The translations under genes and the position numbers were made by a program. Positions 24,513-35,518 of a stretch of 64,000 nucleotides of DNA are shown here, in pieces (position 1 is the first letter of the stretch; the number at the start of each line of letters is the position of its first letter). This DNA is from Paguma larvata (lineage: Eukaryota; Chordata; Mammalia; Carnivora; Viverridae), in contig CM057839.1 of assembly GCA_030068075.1 (NCBI GenBank), forward strand, positions 52,480,960 to 52,544,959. The letters run 5' to 3'. A model generated the notes under the pieces. It was not told the origin of the DNA, ran no database searches, and saw only the letters and a list, made by a program, of their open reading frames with translations.

Positions 24513-26470
24513 CTTTGGTGAACAAGGAAGTCAAACAAGACAAGTAATTTATGTTGTGATCACTATAGGGAAGCAAAGCAAAGACACTAGGAGTCTATGG
24601 ATGATGTCATAGTAGAAATCACATCATCGATATCCATCCAATTTGTGCCTTTTTGTACTTACATTTTAGCAAGGCTGGGGATGTCTCCCTTCAAGTCTCT
24701 CTCCACAACTTTAGGTTAAAACAAATTCTAAATACAACTGCGTAGAGATCATGGGCATCTGCTTCCGAGATTCCGCAGCTCTTATTTAAAACTCTGACTT
24801 GGTATGTCTGCATACCTAGATCTATAGATACAGATCTGGTGTTGGCATACAGATGCCTGGGTTGGGGGCTGAGAAGAGAAGCCGGGGTGGAGCGGCTGGA
24901 TGAGGGAGAGTCAAACACACATCTTTTTCTCTTTTGGTCTCCATCTCAAGGACTCAACTGCAGTCCTCTGAAGACATTACCGTGGCCAAGTTCCAAGCTG
25001 GGACAATGAAGAGTTGGTTCATATCACCCCTCTATCTCAAGGGCCATTTCTACTCCTTGGGTCCATTCTCCCCTCTACCCCCCTCCCCTGCACCCACTGC
25101 AGCCAGCCCTCCAGCCCTCTGGCAGGGAACAGGAGCCATCACCTCCACTTGAAGACAGACCGAGGCTCACCCAACCAGCCGCACGGGCATGCAGATCTTA
25201 TTTCAACATGTGGTGTCCTCCTCCTCCGTGGTTCATCGAGACCACATACCATTCTGTTCTGCCATTTTCGCTTTCATAAGGCTGCCCTCCTAAACCCCTT
25301 GAAGTTCTAACTCTCTCACTTTGGCTTCATTTAGCACCTCTGTGGTTCCCAAGCGAAGTGCTATTGGAATGGTAAGTGCGTGGGGCTGTGAACAAAGCTA
25401 TATAGCCAAAGGGATGAGCTCTTAGTAGTGGCTGTTAGGGGTGGGGCCAACCACCTGCATATCCGATGTTGCTTAAACAGTTTTCGATCTAGTAAGCATG
25501 GGATTAAGGAAACTATAGCACTGAATTAACCATATGATTAAAACCGATTTTCTGAATATTTAGTTAGGAAAGCACAGTTACAACTAGCTTCTCACGAATG
25601 CTAATACTCTAACATAAATCCTTCTTAAGTGATTCCCAAGGCTCTATTATAAAAAAGGGCATCAAAGCTCTCCCAAATCTTCCAGGTGTCCAAAGTATGG
25701 CAAAGAGTAGTAGAATAATTTCCACAGAAGAAAACAGCTGGTGCCACAATTTAAAAAATTATCGCACAAAATAAGCAAGCATATAAAAAAATTAAAAAAA
25801 TTATAAACAAATAAATAAACTTAAGTGTATGATGGAGCAGAGGAAGAAAGTAGATTCTGTCCACTTACCACATTGTAAATATCTTACAAAGCTAATGAGC
25901 AACCACTTTCCAATCACTGGATAACAGAGGCTTTTCTGTTTACTCTTTTCTCTTCAGAGAGAATTCCAACTACAAATCTCCTTATTTATCAAATTTTATC
26001 ATCATATCACATGATGGACTTGGTGCACTCGATTTTACCGGGAGGATATGCTATCACCTTAGCTCACATTCTCCGGGAGTACCCGCTGCTCCCTTCCCCC
26101 ATCTGGAGGAAGTCACACTGCCAGACTAGCCACTCTGTGCTGCTCAAAGTGTTGACTTCCACCTGACCGCCAACTCCCAGGGCTCTGCTTGGCTCCACTG
26201 CAGCATGGCGGGGGGAGGAGAACTGGTTCAGCCTCGCTGGCTGCCTGGGCTTCCTCTTGTTCTGTCTGCATGCGGGCTGAGGTCATGCGGGAATTTCAGC
26301 TTCCTTTTGTTTGGGCAACATTGAGTAGTCAGCCCAACATGCAGAGGTGAAATCCACCGGTAGATGAGATTCCAGGGGTGGTAATCGTGGGACTGTTAAA
26401 AGAGAAACTAACCCCGCTGCTTTAAGAGTAGAGCTTTTTAAGAGGCATCATTTAGAGGAGTGATAAAGGA

Positions 26471-26672
26471 GGGGCCCCTGGGTGGCTCAGTCGTTTGAGC
26501 ATCGGATTTGATTTTGACTCAGGTCATGATCCCAGGGTCGTGGGATGGAGCCCCACATCAGGCTCTGCAATGAATGTGGAGCCTGCTTAGGATTCTTTCT
26601 CTGCCCCTCCTGTGCTTGCTCTCTCTCTCTCTCTCTCTCTCTCAGTAAGTAAATAAACATTAAAGAAAAGAA
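26471..26672 (+). mobile_element. CAN-SINE, older subfamily
   Basis: The head is GGGGCCCCTGGGTGGCTCAG. The body differs from the other copies (ATCGGATTTGATTTTGACTC and CAATGAATGTGGAGCC), which suggests another subfamily. A (CT)n run and an AAATAAACATTAAAG tail follow. I see no clear target duplication. Confidence 0.88.
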
Positions 26673-27034
26673 AGAACTGTGTTATCCAGAGGGGAAGGGG
26701 TAGTAAGGGTTGAGGCCAAGCATTTCAGTGGTGATAGTCAAAATTCTGCCACCAATCAAGAAAGGCTGTTAATAAAGGGGATACACTAGAGAGAAAATGA
26801 TCACATATGTGTGTGTGGAGAAGGGGGAGGGTAAGAGAGACCAGTAATACACCTGGAATCATAGAGAAGGGAAAGCACTTAGAAGACAGACCCAATGGCT
26901 GAATACCGCACAGGTTCAAGGGTAAAAAATAGATCTTCGAATATCTCCTCAAGCTATGTACCATTGTAGATATTTCCTGTTTGAGGCTAAGTACCTCAAT
27001 TATTTAGAACATGTTGTTACCATATCCCAAGGCG

Positions 27035-27700
27035 TACGTTCAATTCATTCATGCATCCATTCATTTATTTGGCAAACTTCTGAGATCCTCTAGTTACCAA
27101 GCACTTCACTGATTGCTAGAAATACAAGATTAAGACAGCCCTTGCCCATGATGATATCAGTCTCTAGGGAGAGTGGAAGATAAGCAGATAATTATCCTAT
27201 GCAAGAGAGGTATGGAGGATGGTATGGAAGACGGTATGGGGACACAGTATGTAACCAGGGACACAGTGACTAACTCTGGAGGTAAAGTCAGGGAATACCC
27301 CTGAAGAAGACAACATTGTTGTTAGGTCTTACATGATGAATCATTGCTTCCTCCACAGTTCAAAGGCTGGGGTGAATGCTGGGTGAGGATGGATCAGAAG
27401 GACAGTAGACGCTAAGCCAGATGCTGAACTTAATTTACATTGTAGCTTGAGGAGGCACATCTGAGTAGGGTTCCTTTGGGAGAAATGAGGAAGGCTTGAG
27501 TGGGGGCAGAACAGGGAAACAGAGGCAGAAACAAGGAGTCATCTGATGAGGCAAGTTGATAGGACAGGTGGCTGACTTGCTATGAGGAAGGAGGGAGGTA
27601 GACTAGCATGCCTCGGGCTTGGGACCTACACCAGCAACGGTGAGGACAAACCCAGGGGGAGGTCTGAGAGAGAAGGCAAGGAATCTGCTTTTGAACATGC
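27035..27700 (+). repeat. L2 LINE 3' region
   Basis: TTCATTCATGCATCCATTCATTTATTTGGCAAAC, CCAAGCACTTCACTGATTGCTAGAAATACAAG, ACAGCCCTTGCCCATGATGATATCAGTCTC and later GATGCCTGCAGGTGATCCAGATGGAG follow the L2 3'-end order. Divergence is heavy, and the right limit is approximate. Confidence 0.65.
27209..27241 (+). repeat. 12-bp short tandem repeat, 2.8 copies
   Basis: GGTATGGAGGAT, GGTATGGAAGAC and GGTATGGGG follow one another directly inside the L2-like sequence. Confidence 0.8.
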
Positions 27701-30700
27701 TGAATTTGAGATGCCTGCAGGTGATCCAGATGGAGCGGAAACACAGATGGGGGGTTCAGAAAGAAGTCAAGACTCAAAGAGACAGGTCTTAAATTTTGTC
27801 AATTTAATGCAATTTCATGCAACTGTATTCTTTTCAATGGGGTAACTGATTAAAAGCAAAACTAAATGTGATTAACTTTATACCTCTAATTAAGTTTTGT
27901 ACTTCCTCTGCACCTATGAACAAATAATAAAGAACCCCCCGCCCAAAAAAATCAAAAACTGTGTAACTCAGCTTAGGTTTGAAAAACACAGTTTGCCATG
28001 GCTCAGTTTACTTTTCTCATTCCTGCACAGACTGCCCCTGAACCAGCCATTCGTCTTGCAAATGAGAGTTCTTGGGCACACAAAAGGACTCAGAAAGAGT
28101 GCTTGGATCAGCAGGAGTTCATCATCATTAGGGAAAAACCACCTCAAAGAGTACGCCTTAATGAATGTGATTCAAAGACCTCAGATTTTCAAAATCATAA
28201 ATCAGGGTGACCGCTGGTACCGCTGTCACAGGTAAAGACCAGACACTCTTCATTGTGTCCAGCAGGGAACGCCAAAGAGCTAGCTGACTCCCGCTTACTA
28301 CTCCCCTGGTATATTTTATACTACTTGTCCTATATACGATAAAACTACAAGTAGTTACTAACTAAACCGAATCTTTAACATTCTACCTAAAAGCTCAGAG
28401 ACGACGTAAACAGTTAACAAGAGGACGCTGGCATTTGCTCAAAAAAGCAGCTTACAGAAGAACAAATTTTAGATCACCCCCAACCGGTGCCTTCACCACC
28501 CCTAGTGGGCTAGAGACTACTGGCTCCAAGGTCACACGAGCCTGGGTCAGTTATCCACTCAAACATTTTGGAAGTACTATCAACAGAAAGAGCTTAGTCA
28601 GAAAATTTAAATCGACCCTTCACACCTTACAAATCTGCCCCCCCACCCCCATCCCACCCACCACCAAATTCTATGTTTCAAGTGTTTTGCCTAAATTAGG
28701 TTTTTTGAGAATCATGAAAAACTCAAAAGTGCTTTTTCATAATTAGGCTTGAATGTCAGTCTTCGATGTCATAGAAGAGTCCCTAACATATATCCAGCAG
28801 GTATAAGTGAACTTATAAGGAAGGATAAATAGAGCTTTGATGAAATCGCTAATCACTCTTTGCAGCTGCAAACCCCTTGTCAAAAGATTAGAAATTTGAA
28901 GCGTTTATTTGAGCAAAAATCAATCAAATTAGGCACTGCCAAATTGTAAGAGCGTTCCACTGACTGGCAGGAGCTGGGAACGGGCTCTTATAGGAAAAAG
29001 GTGGAAGCAAAGCAAAGAAATCATGGACTGGTCTGAGCTTAAAATCTAGCTAGCTGCTTCTGATTGGATGTCCTTAGGTGTCAATTCTGTAACTTTTTGG
29101 TATTTATAGGCTTGGATTTTGGTTTGCTTATGTGTACCACCACAACATTAGGGCCACCTCGGTCTGGCGTTCTCCTTGTTTAAATTTTAATTAATTTAAC
29201 ATCCCAGTAGTGATTATTCATTATCTTGTATGTGTGTGTGTAAAGAGACATGTATGTATACCCACATATATGTATATATTCTTCAGAATTTAAAAAATCC
29301 ATAAGATTAAGTAATTTAACAACTTTTTTTTTTTTTTTTAGTACTGTCCTTTACCTCAAAATGTTTGGACATCTGCTGAGTTCAGAGCATACTTCTCACT
29401 TGAGAGAAATCATCATACATTATCTTTAGAAGCACTTGTGTTCAGTCTGTGGGAAGGAAAGCTCAGAACAGGACATCCATTCACCCAGAAACAGGCCACA
29501 TTTAAACAAGCTCTCTGGGCAGGAGCAGAGCGCCAAGCACAAAACCTGCGATTTCCGGGCTGCACAAGGCACCTGAATTCTGAGCTCCGGGGCAGAAAAG
29601 CCTTGGAAGCAAGGAAGAGGAAGGTTAGGCTCCTCTAAGGAACACAAGCCCAGACCTTTCTCTTCCTTGTCCCCCTGACTGTGTTCTTCCTCAGTCCCTG
29701 TACTTCCTCCATCTTGTGTTCCAGCTAAATAGCTGTGAAAGAGCCTGAAATCCATTTACTGTTGCAAATGTCTGGAGACACTAAATCCTTACAAGCAGTA
29801 GCTTTGCCTAAATGGAGCACCTCGAACAAAGCTTCAAGCTCAGTTTCTGTTTTTAATGTTATCTGGGCTCATCACAGAGCCCGACTCTGTAGGGTTCAGA
29901 GGAAATTTGATTTTCCTTTAAGGGATAACCTTTTTTCCATATCCTCTATGAATAGCTCATACGAGATGTTCTAAGGGACATGACAAATGAAACAGTTGAC
30001 CTCCCCCACCCTGGCTTGTTCCTGTTGCTTTTAAATACTAAAAGCTAGGGGAGAAGTGATAAGCCTTGGCTCTGGAGTGAAGAATTACCACAGAAGGAAT
30101 GTAGTAAGTGATTCGGGCTCTCAGGACACCCACAAGAGCAAGACAGAGCCAGAGGGAGGAGCAGTCAGTGTCGGACACAGACAGGGGAAGCTGCTATAAG
30201 AGATTCCCAGAGATTCCTGCCTACTCACTCTGGGTCCTGAGCACAGATTAGCCTGCCAGTCAGTCTGGCAGGAAGCCCAGGAAATAGAGAATTAACACGG
30301 TCAAACCCATACATTAGGGAGGCATGGGCTGGAATTTCAAGTTGAGGAGGAGAAAGGGCATTCTGGGGTATTCTCCCGAGATGAGGAAAAAGAGCATTGC
30401 TGTGTGACACCGGGAACCCATTACAGCGTGTCAAACCCGAGGCCGCGACCCGAGGGAGGGCATCACGTTTCTCAACATCCTGGTCAGATGAGGCCAGATA
30501 TTTGGTTCTTTGGGGGAATGCGGATGGAGACAGAGAGAAAGAGAAACGTGGTGACCAAATTAAATTAAAAAAAAAAAAAAGAAAGAAATAGGATGCGTTT
30601 GGCAAATTTCAAGCAAGCACGGCATGGTGACATTATTCAAAATAAATGGTAAGATATTAGGCGGACGGTGACTTCTTAAGCTTTGTATAAATCCCACTAC

Positions 30701-31054
30701 ATTTCAGGAACCAGAGAGCCCCTTATTCATGCATATATTCAAATATCCTGAGAAGTAGCAAAACAAAAATCCATGAGAATATTATAATTTTAATGGTTCC
30801 TTACAACATGCAGCATTTATTAGGTTTTAAAATGCAATAAATCCCCCTGCCTAGATTAGCCCTATTGACTAGATAAAAGTTAATAGATGTAGTTAAGAAA
30901 AAAAGGAACAAAATGAAAAGTGAAAGGTTACCTTCCCATGCCGGCTGCCTCCCATCCAGTTTCTCTCTTTAAAGTAAATCTTAAGAGTCCAGCGTCTCCA
31001 TCCAGAGAAAAATCTTCTGCATGTAGTATATGGACTGTGTCTATTTTCGATGCA

Positions 31055-31195
31055 TAACCGTTTTTTTAACTTACAAAAAGTGTAACCTTTCTTTACTTGC
31101 ACAAAAGGGCGGATATTATATGCACCGCGCTGAAACTTGCTTTTTTTCACTTAACATATCTTGGAAATCTATTCGTGGGCACTTCATTTCACCCC
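31055..31195 (+). repeat. Old LINE-type fragment, same family as at 11.9 kb
   Basis: AAACTTGCTTTTTTTCACTTAACATATCTTGGAAATCTATTCGTGGGCAC resembles the segment TTATCACTTAGCAATACACTGAG of the other copy and its usual consensus. It abuts the Tigger1 element. Confidence 0.4.
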
Positions 31196-31199
31196 ACTT

Positions 31200-31966
31200 C
31201 CCTAGTTTACGCTTCGCAGGTGCATTGCACTCTTTCCCGACTGAAAGCTTGCGGCGACCCCGTGTCGAGCAAGTCCGTCATTGTCATTTTACCAACAGCA
31301 TTCGTTCCCCTCGTGTCTCTGTGCCACATTTTGGCAATCTCGGTAGTTCACTGCACTATTGCGAACTTCTCATCTTTCTTACATTTGTTATGATGACTAC
31401 TGAAATTGTTTTGGGGCGCTGCGAACCACATCCGCATAAGATGGCAAACTTAGTCGATAAATGTGAGTGTTCTGACCGCTCCAGTGACTGGCTCGCCCCC
31501 TATGTCTCTCCCTCTCCTCAGGCTCCCTATTCCCCGAGACACGACAACACTAGTAATGCTACAATGGCCTCTAAGTGTGTAAGGGAAAGGAAGGTGCAAT
31601 TGATGTGGTAGCTTCCTGTCGTCTTATTTTAGGAAACTGCCCCGCCCCGCCTTCAGCAAACACCCGCCGATCACTCAACAAGGAGGCAAGATCCTCCACC
31701 AGCAAAAAGATGACAACTTTCTGAAAACTCAGAGGATGGTTAGCACTTTTTACCAACAAAGTATTTTTAAATTAACGCATGTATATTGTTTTCTTTTTTT
31801 TAAAAGACATAATGCTATTGCACAGTTAACAGACTACAGTGCAGTGTAAATATACTTTTTACATACACTGGGAGACCAAACAACTTATTTGACACACTTA
31901 ACGCAATACTCTCTTTATTGTGGTGGTCTGGAACTGAACTCGCAATATTTTTGGAGTATTCCTTCG
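31200..31966 (+). mobile_element. Tigger1-type DNA transposon, internally deleted
   Basis: The sequence from AAGCTTGCGGCGACCCCG through TTTTGGGGCGCTGCGAACC and GATGGCAAACTTAGTCGATAAATG matches Tigger1 (pogo/Tc1-mariner superfamily) as I remember it. It reaches the transposase start at 31564 (ATGGCCTCTAAGTGT, MASKC). After about 30 bases it jumps to the transposase C-terminal coding part (CTCCACCAGCAAAAAGATGA). It then runs into the 3' non-coding end and terminal repeat (GTGGTCTGGAACTGAAC..GCAATAT). Most of the transposase gene is therefore missing and the copy is non-autonomous. The left terminal repeat is not recognisable, so the left limit is approximate. Repbase has carnivore Tigger1 derivatives with internal deletions, and this may be one. 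Confidence 0.85.
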
Positions 31967-32020
31967 TTAATAAGGATGTATTGAACATCCTCAGACATAT
32001 CTTTGGACTTTTTACAATAA

Positions 32021-32233
32021 TTTTTAAAGTTTATTTATTTATTTTGAGAGACAGAAAGTGTGAGCAGGGGAGGGGCAGAGAGAAAGGGAAAGAGAGGGAG
32101 AGAGAATCCCACGCAGGCTCTGCGCTGACAGTGCAGAGCCCGACGTGGGGCTCAAACTCACAAACCGTGAGATCATGACCTGAGCCGAAACCAAGAGTTG
32201 GATGCTTAACCAACTGAGCCACACAACTGCTCC
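32021..32233 (-). mobile_element. CAN-SINE, minus orientation
   Basis: In + coordinates it starts with TTTAAAGTTTATTTATTTATTTTGAGAG and ends with GAGCCACACAACTGCTCC, a degenerate SINE head. A diverged duplication (GGACTTTTTACAATAA upstream, GGACATTTTTATATAA downstream) may be its target site. Confidence 0.88.
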
Positions 32234-32302
32234 GGACATTTTTATATAAATGTCTTTCTAAGAAATTCTTAGCAGTAGAAAAGATAAAAGAGTATCTGAA
32301 TT

Positions 32303-32749
32303 AAAAACAATTGTTTTAATATTTATTTTTGAAAGAGAGAGAAAGAGACAGAGCATAAGCAGGGAAGGGGCAGAAAGAGAGGGAGACACAGAATCCAAAG
32401 CAGGTACCAGGCTCTGAGCCATCAGCATAGAGCCCGACATGGGGCTCAAACCCACAAACTGTGAGATCAGGACCTGAGCCGAAGTCGGACGGTTTTTTTT
32501 AAAAAAAATTTTAATTTTTATTTACTTTTGAGAGAGACAGAGCGTGAGCAGGGGGAGGGGCAGAGAGAGGGAAACACAGCATCAGAAGCAGGCTCCAGGC
32601 TCTGAACTGTCAGCACAGAGCCCGATATGGGGCTTGAACCCACAAACCGTGAGATCATGACCTGAGCCGAAGTTGGTGCTCAACCGATTGAGCCACCCAG
32701 GCGCCCCCAAAGTCGGACGTTTAACTGACTGAGCCACCCAGGTACCCTA
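32303..32749 (-). mobile_element. Outer CAN-SINE split by a second CAN-SINE
   Basis: The outer minus-oriented SINE occupies about 32303-32491 and 32720-32749. Its head (CCACCCAGGTACCC in + sense) lies after the inserted copy. A perfect 15-bp target duplication AAGAGTATCTGAATT at 32288-32302 and 32750-32764 brackets the whole composite, showing that the two pieces are one interrupted element. Confidence 0.93.
32492..32709 (-). mobile_element. Inner CAN-SINE inserted into an older CAN-SINE
   Basis: This is a near-complete minus-oriented copy ending GAGCCACCCAGGCGCCCCC in + sense. A perfect 10-bp target duplication AAGTCGGACG at 32482-32491 and 32710-32719 consists of host SINE sequence. Both elements have the same orientation, and this one inserted second. 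Confidence 0.94.
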
Positions 32750-32807
32750 AGAGTATCTGAATTTAAAATTTTTGAGAGCTATTGGCAAACTGCACTCTAA
32801 TTTCATC

Positions 32808-32935
32808 TCCACTACTTTTTTTTTTTTTCAGATTAACTGGAAGTTTGTACCTTTTGACCCCCTCTATCCATTTCCTGTACCTCTACCCTCTGCCTCTGGC
32901 AACCACCCATCTAGTGGACTGTGTTAACGAGCTTT
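32808..32935 (+). repeat. L1-type 3' fragment
   Basis: AGATTAACTGGAAGTTTGTACCTTTTGACCCCCTCTATCCATTTCCTGTACC and CTGCCTCTGGCAACCACCCATCTAGTGGACTGTG resemble a LINE-1 3' segment common in mammals. Confidence 0.5.
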
Positions 32936-33004
32936 CCAGGTCACTCCAGGGAGTGCTGAAGCTCAAGAACCTCTGATCTAAAATCTCAAAATAAATAAAT
33001 GAAT

Positions 33005-33170
33005 AAAACATTATCTCCTTTAAACTTCCCAGAAACCCTCTGAAGCCGGTGATTCCATTATGCCCATTTCACAGACGAAGAAACAGATTCACGGACAGGT
33101 ATAATTACTTGTCCAAGGTCGTACACTTAGCAAGGGGTGAAATGAAATGGTTCTCATCCCCTCTGTTTGC
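33005..33170 (+). repeat. MIR element
   Basis: CAGAAACCCTCTGAAGCCGGTGATTCCATTATGCCCATTTCACAGACGAAGAAACAG, then TTACTTGTCCAAGGTCGTACACTTAGCAAG, is a clear MIR 3' half. Confidence 0.8.
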
Positions 33171-33243
33171 AGATAGGGAATGGACGCCCTGAAGGGGCTT
33201 CCCTAGGGAATGGAATGCATCCACCTAACTTCAAATTATGTAT

Positions 33244-33543
33244 ATCCAACCCCTTGAACAAAGGCAGGGATGAGGGCCACTGACCTCCCCCCAGTCAAAA
33301 ATCACGTGCAACTTTTGCTCCCCCAAGACTTAATAGCCTCCTGTTTCCCAGAAGCCTTACTGATAACAAAACAGTTGACTAACACATATTTTGTATGTTA
33401 TATGTGTTATATCCTGTATTCTTCCTATATTCTTATAATAAGGAGGCTGGAGAAGAGAAACTACGTTTGTAGTACTACTGTCCTGCACTGAAAACATCTG
33501 TGCACCAGCTCAGTTCAAACCCGTGTTGTTCAAGGGTCAAGTG
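33244..33543 (+). mobile_element. Tigger2-type DNA transposon, short non-autonomous copy
   Basis: A left end CCAACCCCTTGAACAA and right end TTGTTCAAGGGTCAAGTG form imperfect terminal inverted repeats of the CAGTTGACCCTTGAACAAC type. The interior (TTAACACATATTTTGTATGTTATATGTGTTATAT is closely approximated) matches Tigger2 as I remember it. A TA dinucleotide follows the right end. At 300 bp it has no coding capacity. Confidence 0.82.
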
Positions 33544-33574
33544 TATTTGTAAACATCTGTATATGTATTTATAC

Positions 33575-33740
33575 TTATGGGCCAAAGTCTCATGAGCACT
33601 GTGGAGTGTAACATGCCAGACGCTGTACTAGGCACCGCAGATGGAAAGATCCTGCCGGTTCTTATAGCCCTGGGGGCAGACAGCCAGATAATGGTAGAGT
33701 CATGATGGGAGAAGAAGCTGGCAGAGAGCATCAGAGGAGG
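33575..33740 (+). repeat. L2-like fragment
   Basis: CCAGACGCTGTACTAGGCACCGCAGATGGAAAGATCCTGCCGGTTCTTATAGCCCTGGGGGCAGACAGCCAGATAAT matches the L2 3' segment on size, order and motif. Confidence 0.6.
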
Positions 33741-34139
33741 CAGGAAAGGCTCCAGTGACCCTTGGTCTAAAATGTTAAGGTGGGTAGAATTTTCTGAAAC
33801 AAAGGAACCAGATACTTGAGATTGCTATGGGGCAGGAAGCTGACTGAGTCCTCTCCAAAAGCATACTGAGGAATCCGAAAGACAGTGAAGAACATCAGTG
33901 CCTGGAAAAGGGCCCCTACGTCTTGCGTGTTTACTGGCGGACTTCTCTTAGTGTGTGCCCCTAGCTCGCAGGTATCTAAAACCCACTGGGCCCTTCTTTC
34001 GTTCATCACTGTTGTTGAATCCTAAGCTTCAGCAGGGGAAACCTGGGGAGGTGGGGCTGGGCTGAGGGAGTGCCTTTAGGAGTGCAAGACTGTGGGGCAG
34101 CACACAGGTGAAAGGGAGAGGCAGGAAGGTCCCGTTGGG

Positions 34140-34400
34140 AAAGTCTTAGCTCCACCACTAAGTGGCTGTGTGGCCTGAAGAAAGCCTCTGTGTCTGAGGC
34201 CCGAGGCAAAGGGGATGGACTACGATCCTTTCTTTTCTATTTGAAGTTCATGTATTTAAGTAATCTGTACACCCAACGCTGGGCGTGAACCCATAACCCC
34301 CATATCAAGAGTTGCACGCTCTTCCAACTGAGCCAGCCAGGCACCCCTGGAGTAGTCATTTCTAAATATCCTCTCTAGCTCTGTGATCCTACAGAAGACG
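34140..34400 (+). repeat. MIR-like element interrupted by an old CAN-SINE
   Basis: GCTCCACCACTAAGTGGCTGTGTGGCCTGAAG resembles the MIR 5' core. GGATGGACTACGATCC before the SINE and TATCCTCTCTAGCTCTGTGATCC after it resemble the MIR3 3' end. The relic at 34242-34348 separates them. Confidence 0.6.
34242..34348 (-). mobile_element. Old CAN-SINE relic within a MIR-like element
   Basis: In + sense it reads ATGTATTTAAGTAATCTGTACACCCAACGCTGGGCGTGAACCC through ACTGAGCCAGCCAGGCACCCC. This is an old, short CAN-SINE type without the CT-rich region. MIR-like sequence lies on both sides (about 34140-34241 and 34349-34400). Confidence 0.75.
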
Positions 34401-35274
34401 GTTCAGCAAGCTTTTTCCGCAAAGAAACGGTAAATATTTTTGGCCTTGCGGATCATGCATCTACCCTGCTAGAGAAGGAGTCTACAAACCTAAGTAGTTT
34501 ATGTCCTTAATAAATAGAAGTCCTTTCGCTTTGCGGCTACTCTTCCATGACCCCCCAGGCGCAGTTTTCCTTTCTTTGAGCATGGACACCAACTTGGGAC
34601 TTCTTTCTCGGTCGCACATTAGAGTCCAGAACACGTTGTCTCTGCCTTAAAGTGACTTTACAGACACCTCGCTTTTTCCCGGATCTAGTTTGAAAGTGTC
34701 TTGGCTTTAAAGTTTTTGTGGAAAAAAAACAAAAACAAAAACGTTTGCATGTGAATTCTTTCCAAAGTAGCTCAGAGACTTTTCCCTCAAAGCTTATCCC
34801 CCTCCTGACCCCCGCCCCCTGCCCCACGACCACCCTCCCTCCCTCCTCCTTACACTTAGCGGTGGCTTCCTTTCGGTCCCTACAACTGGGTTCATATTAA
34901 GATACCAGCGTTTCGCCGCTAGCTCCTGAAAGTTCTATCTTTCCTGGATTGCTGTGCTTCACTTCACACACACTATGTTAGCTCTTGAAATCTTGCCTTC
35001 CGCAGCTCCTTATTGTCCCAGCAAGTAAGGCTTAATTTCTGTCTCTCATTTTGCTATCAGTAAAAAAAAAAAAAATTCATGTTAATATTGTAGCAGTATT
35101 ACTTGGCTCAGTAGGTATATTTTCAGTGAGCCTGAGAGATACCGAAAAAGGCTCTCAACACTCAGATCTGGCAGGCTTCCAGCATCCTCCGCTATCGGCT
35201 TCGGGATCCTGTGAAACTGAAAATTCTGTGCTCATTCTTGATTTGAAAGTTCTCATTAAGAATATATTTTCTTG

Positions 35275-35518
35275 GGGCGCCTAGGTGGCTCAGTCGATTG
35301 AGTATCCAACTTTGGCTCAGGTCATAATCTCATGGTTCATGAGTTCGAGACCCACATCACAAACCCATGGTTCATGAGTTCGAGTCCTGTGTCAAGTCTG
35401 CGCTCACAGCTCAGAGCCTGGAGCCTGCTTTGGATTCTGTGAGAGAAGGAGCTCTCTCTCTGCCTCTCCAATGCTCACGCTCCCCCTCTCTCTCAAAAAT
35501 AAATAAACATTAAAACAA
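35275..35518 (+). mobile_element. CAN-SINE with internal 35-bp duplication
   Basis: The head GGGGCGCCTAGGTGGCTCAG and AATAAATAAACATTAAAAC tail are typical. A perfect 19-bp direct repeat CATGGTTCATGAGTTCGAG at 35331-35349 and 35366-35384 shows that the B-box region is present twice. This lengthens the element by about 35 bp. Confidence 0.93.

Noticed and set aside
28230..28420. A/C-rich stretch considered as a nuclear mitochondrial insertion
   Set aside because: I could not match it to any mitochondrial gene.
31030..31611. 193-codon open frame on the + strand
   Set aside because: Its second half is Tigger1 transposon sequence and its first half crosses an older repeat; no intact transposase domain exists.
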